43,638 nucleotides of DNA from Kiritimatiellia bacterium (GTDB lineage: Bacteria > Verrucomicrobiota > Kiritimatiellia > RFP12 > UBA1067), in NCBI GenBank assembly GCA_028686345.1, contig JAQUCE010000034.1, forward strand, positions 1 through 43,638, given 5' to 3'. Positions 42,423 to 43,638 of this stretch are shown here, one piece after another (position 1 is the stretch's first letter; the number at the start of each line of letters is the position of its first letter). Position numbers and translations under genes: made by a program. The notes under the pieces were generated by a model. That model saw only the letters and a program-made list of their open reading frames with translations. It was not told the origin of the DNA and did not search any database.

Positions 42423-43592
42423 ATGAACAGAGGATTAAAAGCATTTATATGGTTTCTGCGAATTACACTGCCGTGTCTGGTGATTTTCGGTTCTATTCAT
42501 ATTTTTAAATATATGCAGGCAACCGCCCCTCAGCAAGAGCGAAAAACTCCTCAGGAACGCAATGTTTTTGTTGAGGCAAAGCAGGTCAACAGGCAGAATA
42601 AGGTGGTGCGGATACAAGCCACAGGAACAGTTGTGCCGGTGGAACGGGTGACTTTGAAAGCGCGGGTGGCCGGTGAAGCATTGCAGCTGCATCCAAAATT
42701 TGAGCCGGGTGAGATTATTAAACAGGGCGATGTGATTGTCGAAATCGACCGCGCCGACTACCTGTTGTTGGAAAAACTGGCGGCGAGTAAGCTGATTCAG
42801 GCTGAGTATGAGTACAAGATTGAACTTGGATATCAGGATGTTGCCCGCCATGAATGGGAGATGATTGAGGATAATGAAAGCGCCTCCGAGCTGGAGAAAG
42901 AACTTTCTCTCAGAAAACCACATTTAAAACGGGTTGAGGCCGCGGTCGCATTAGCCAAGACCAATCTTGAACAGGCGCGCCTGGACTTACAACGCACCTC
43001 CATCACGCTACCCTTCGATGCTCTGGTTATCAGCCGTAGTATATCAAAGGGATCACAGATCACTACCCAGGGTGAACTGGGTGTGTTTGTGGATGCCTCT
43101 AAATTCAGAGTTGTGGCAACCGTTGCCTTTGATCAGCTCAGTTGGATTCAGCTCCCTGTCAATGGCAACGCCGGTGCTCAGGTTGAAATAACGCCCTCTG
43201 GCGGGGCTGATGGCAGTGCTCGTTGGCAGGGTGTTGTCACTGGCCTTGATGCTGAAATTGAGAGTTTGGGGCGCATGGCGCAGGTGTTGATAGAGGTTGA
43301 AAAACCTTTGGAGGGGGAGGTGCCCTTGCTTTTAAACAGCTTTGTCTCGGTTGCTATTGCCAGTCGCGAGTTGCAGGATGTTTTTGTTATACCATCTTCC
43401 GCTGTCCATAATGGAGAGTTGGTGTATGTAATGAATGCCGAGTCACGAGTTGATTTCAAGAAGATCAATGTGGTCTGGCGTGATAGCGAGTGGATCGTGG
43501 TGGATTCAGGGCTGGAACCAGGTGATGCTCTGATCACCTCTGATGTGCCCTCGGCTGTGCCCAATATGAAAGTGGAGCAGGTTGGGGGTTAG
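42423..43592 (+). CDS. RND efflux membrane fusion protein (HlyD/AcrA family)
   Basis: A 389-aa periplasmic adaptor linking an inner-membrane pump to the outer-membrane channel. The ATG at 42423 is preceded by AAAGGG. One N-terminal membrane segment (IWFLRITLPCLVIFGSIHIF), then a barrel-sandwich half (RIQATGTVVPVERVTLKARVAGEALQLHP...GDVIVEIDRADY), a short alpha-hairpin (about 115-180, ELEKELSLRKPHLKRVEAAVALAKTNLEQARLDL), the second barrel half (TSITLPFDALVISRSISKGS), a beta-barrel and a membrane-proximal domain (FVIPSSAVHNGELVYVMN). The final residues VGG and the stop codon are already inside the GGGTTAG array. The pump gene should lie beyond the window. Confidence 0.93.
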   Translation: MNRGLKAFIWFLRITLPCLVIFGSIHIFKYMQATAPQQERKTPQERNVFVEAKQVNRQNKVVRIQATGTVVPVERVTLKARVAGEALQLHPKFEPGEIIKQGDVIVEIDRADYLLLEKLAASKLIQAEYEYKIELGYQDVARHEWEMIEDNESASELEKELSLRKPHLKRVEAAVALAKTNLEQARLDLQRTSITLPFDALVISRSISKGSQITTQGELGVFVDASKFRVVATVAFDQLSWIQLPVNGNAGAQVEITPSGGADGSARWQGVVTGLDAEIESLGRMAQVLIEVEKPLEGEVPLLLNSFVSVAIASRELQDVFVIPSSAVHNGELVYVMNAESRVDFKKINVVWRDSEWIVVDSGLEPGDALITSDVPSAVPNMKVEQVGG

Positions 43593-43638
43593 GGGTTAGG
43601 GGTTAGGGGTTAGGGGTTAGGGGTTAGGGGTTAGGGGT
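43586..43638 (+). repeat. GGGTTAG heptamer array running off the window
   Basis: At least 7.5 uninterrupted copies of GGGTTAG (GGGG-TTA period 7). The TAG of the first unit is the stop codon of the membrane fusion gene. Four-G runs spaced by TTA can form G-quadruplexes on this strand. Confidence 0.97.

Noticed and set aside
1-43638. tRNA, rRNA or known riboswitches
   Set aside because: No cloverleaf with TTC-arm consensus, rRNA core sequence or recognised riboswitch core was noticed by eye; a covariance-model scan could not be run.

Overview
The window looks like chromosomal DNA from a Gram-negative bacterium of the PVC superphylum, most plausibly Kiritimatiellota, Lentisphaerota or Verrucomicrobiota. 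This rests on gene style, not on a search: a Tat-exported Gfo/Idh/MocA oxidoreductase next to a HEAT/FG-GAP secreted protein, a giant VIT-VWA-TPR exported protein, an mDAP-type MurE, an OprM-type efflux system and very repeat-rich intergenic DNA. No rRNA or tRNA gene was recognised.

Layout. (1) 246-4336 (+): exported oxidoreductase and exported HEAT-repeat/FG-GAP protein. (2) 4337-6309: a repeat field ending in a RAYT (REP-associated tyrosine transposase) element with perfect 26-bp inverted ends. (3) 6295-9544: an AT-richer type II restriction-modification island with a BamHI/OkrAI-like endonuclease, an XRE controller protein with a matching C-box, one adenine/cytosine methyltransferase gene broken twice (a C8 tract at its N-terminus, RAYT insertion at its C-terminus) and one apparently intact SPPY-type methyltransferase. 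(4) 9556-13565 (-): clpB and a DjlA-like co-chaperone. (5) 13997-22801 (-): a 2,934-residue secreted FecR-like/VIT/VWA/TPR protein. (6) 22802-24727: a second repeat field. (7) 24728-36753 (-): a division and cell wall (dcw) cluster read as mraZ-mraZ-rsmH-ftsL-ftsI-murE-murF-murD-LysM lipoprotein-ftsW-yraN. It is unusual in having two mraZ genes, no mraY between murF and murD, and a LysM lipoprotein before ftsW. (8) 37420-38784 (-): a cation/proton antiporter and a tiny upstream ORF. (9) 39266-39628: a decayed thrombospondin-type-3 gene. (10) 40234-43592 (+): TetR regulator, outer membrane factor and membrane fusion protein, the start of an RND-type efflux operon. It runs into a telomere-like GGGTTAG array at the window edge.

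The long gaps are not empty. They are built from a small set of recurring modules (palindromic words, paired hairpins, a 0.3-0.5 kb composite repeat in three copies, a ~100-bp module in three copies). The most informative spot is the restriction island. A BamHI-family nuclease is present with its controller and operator, its neighbouring methyltransferase has been disabled by a RAYT element, and the remaining methyltransferase starts 11 bp after the clpB stop codon, so protection may depend on chaperone-operon transcription.
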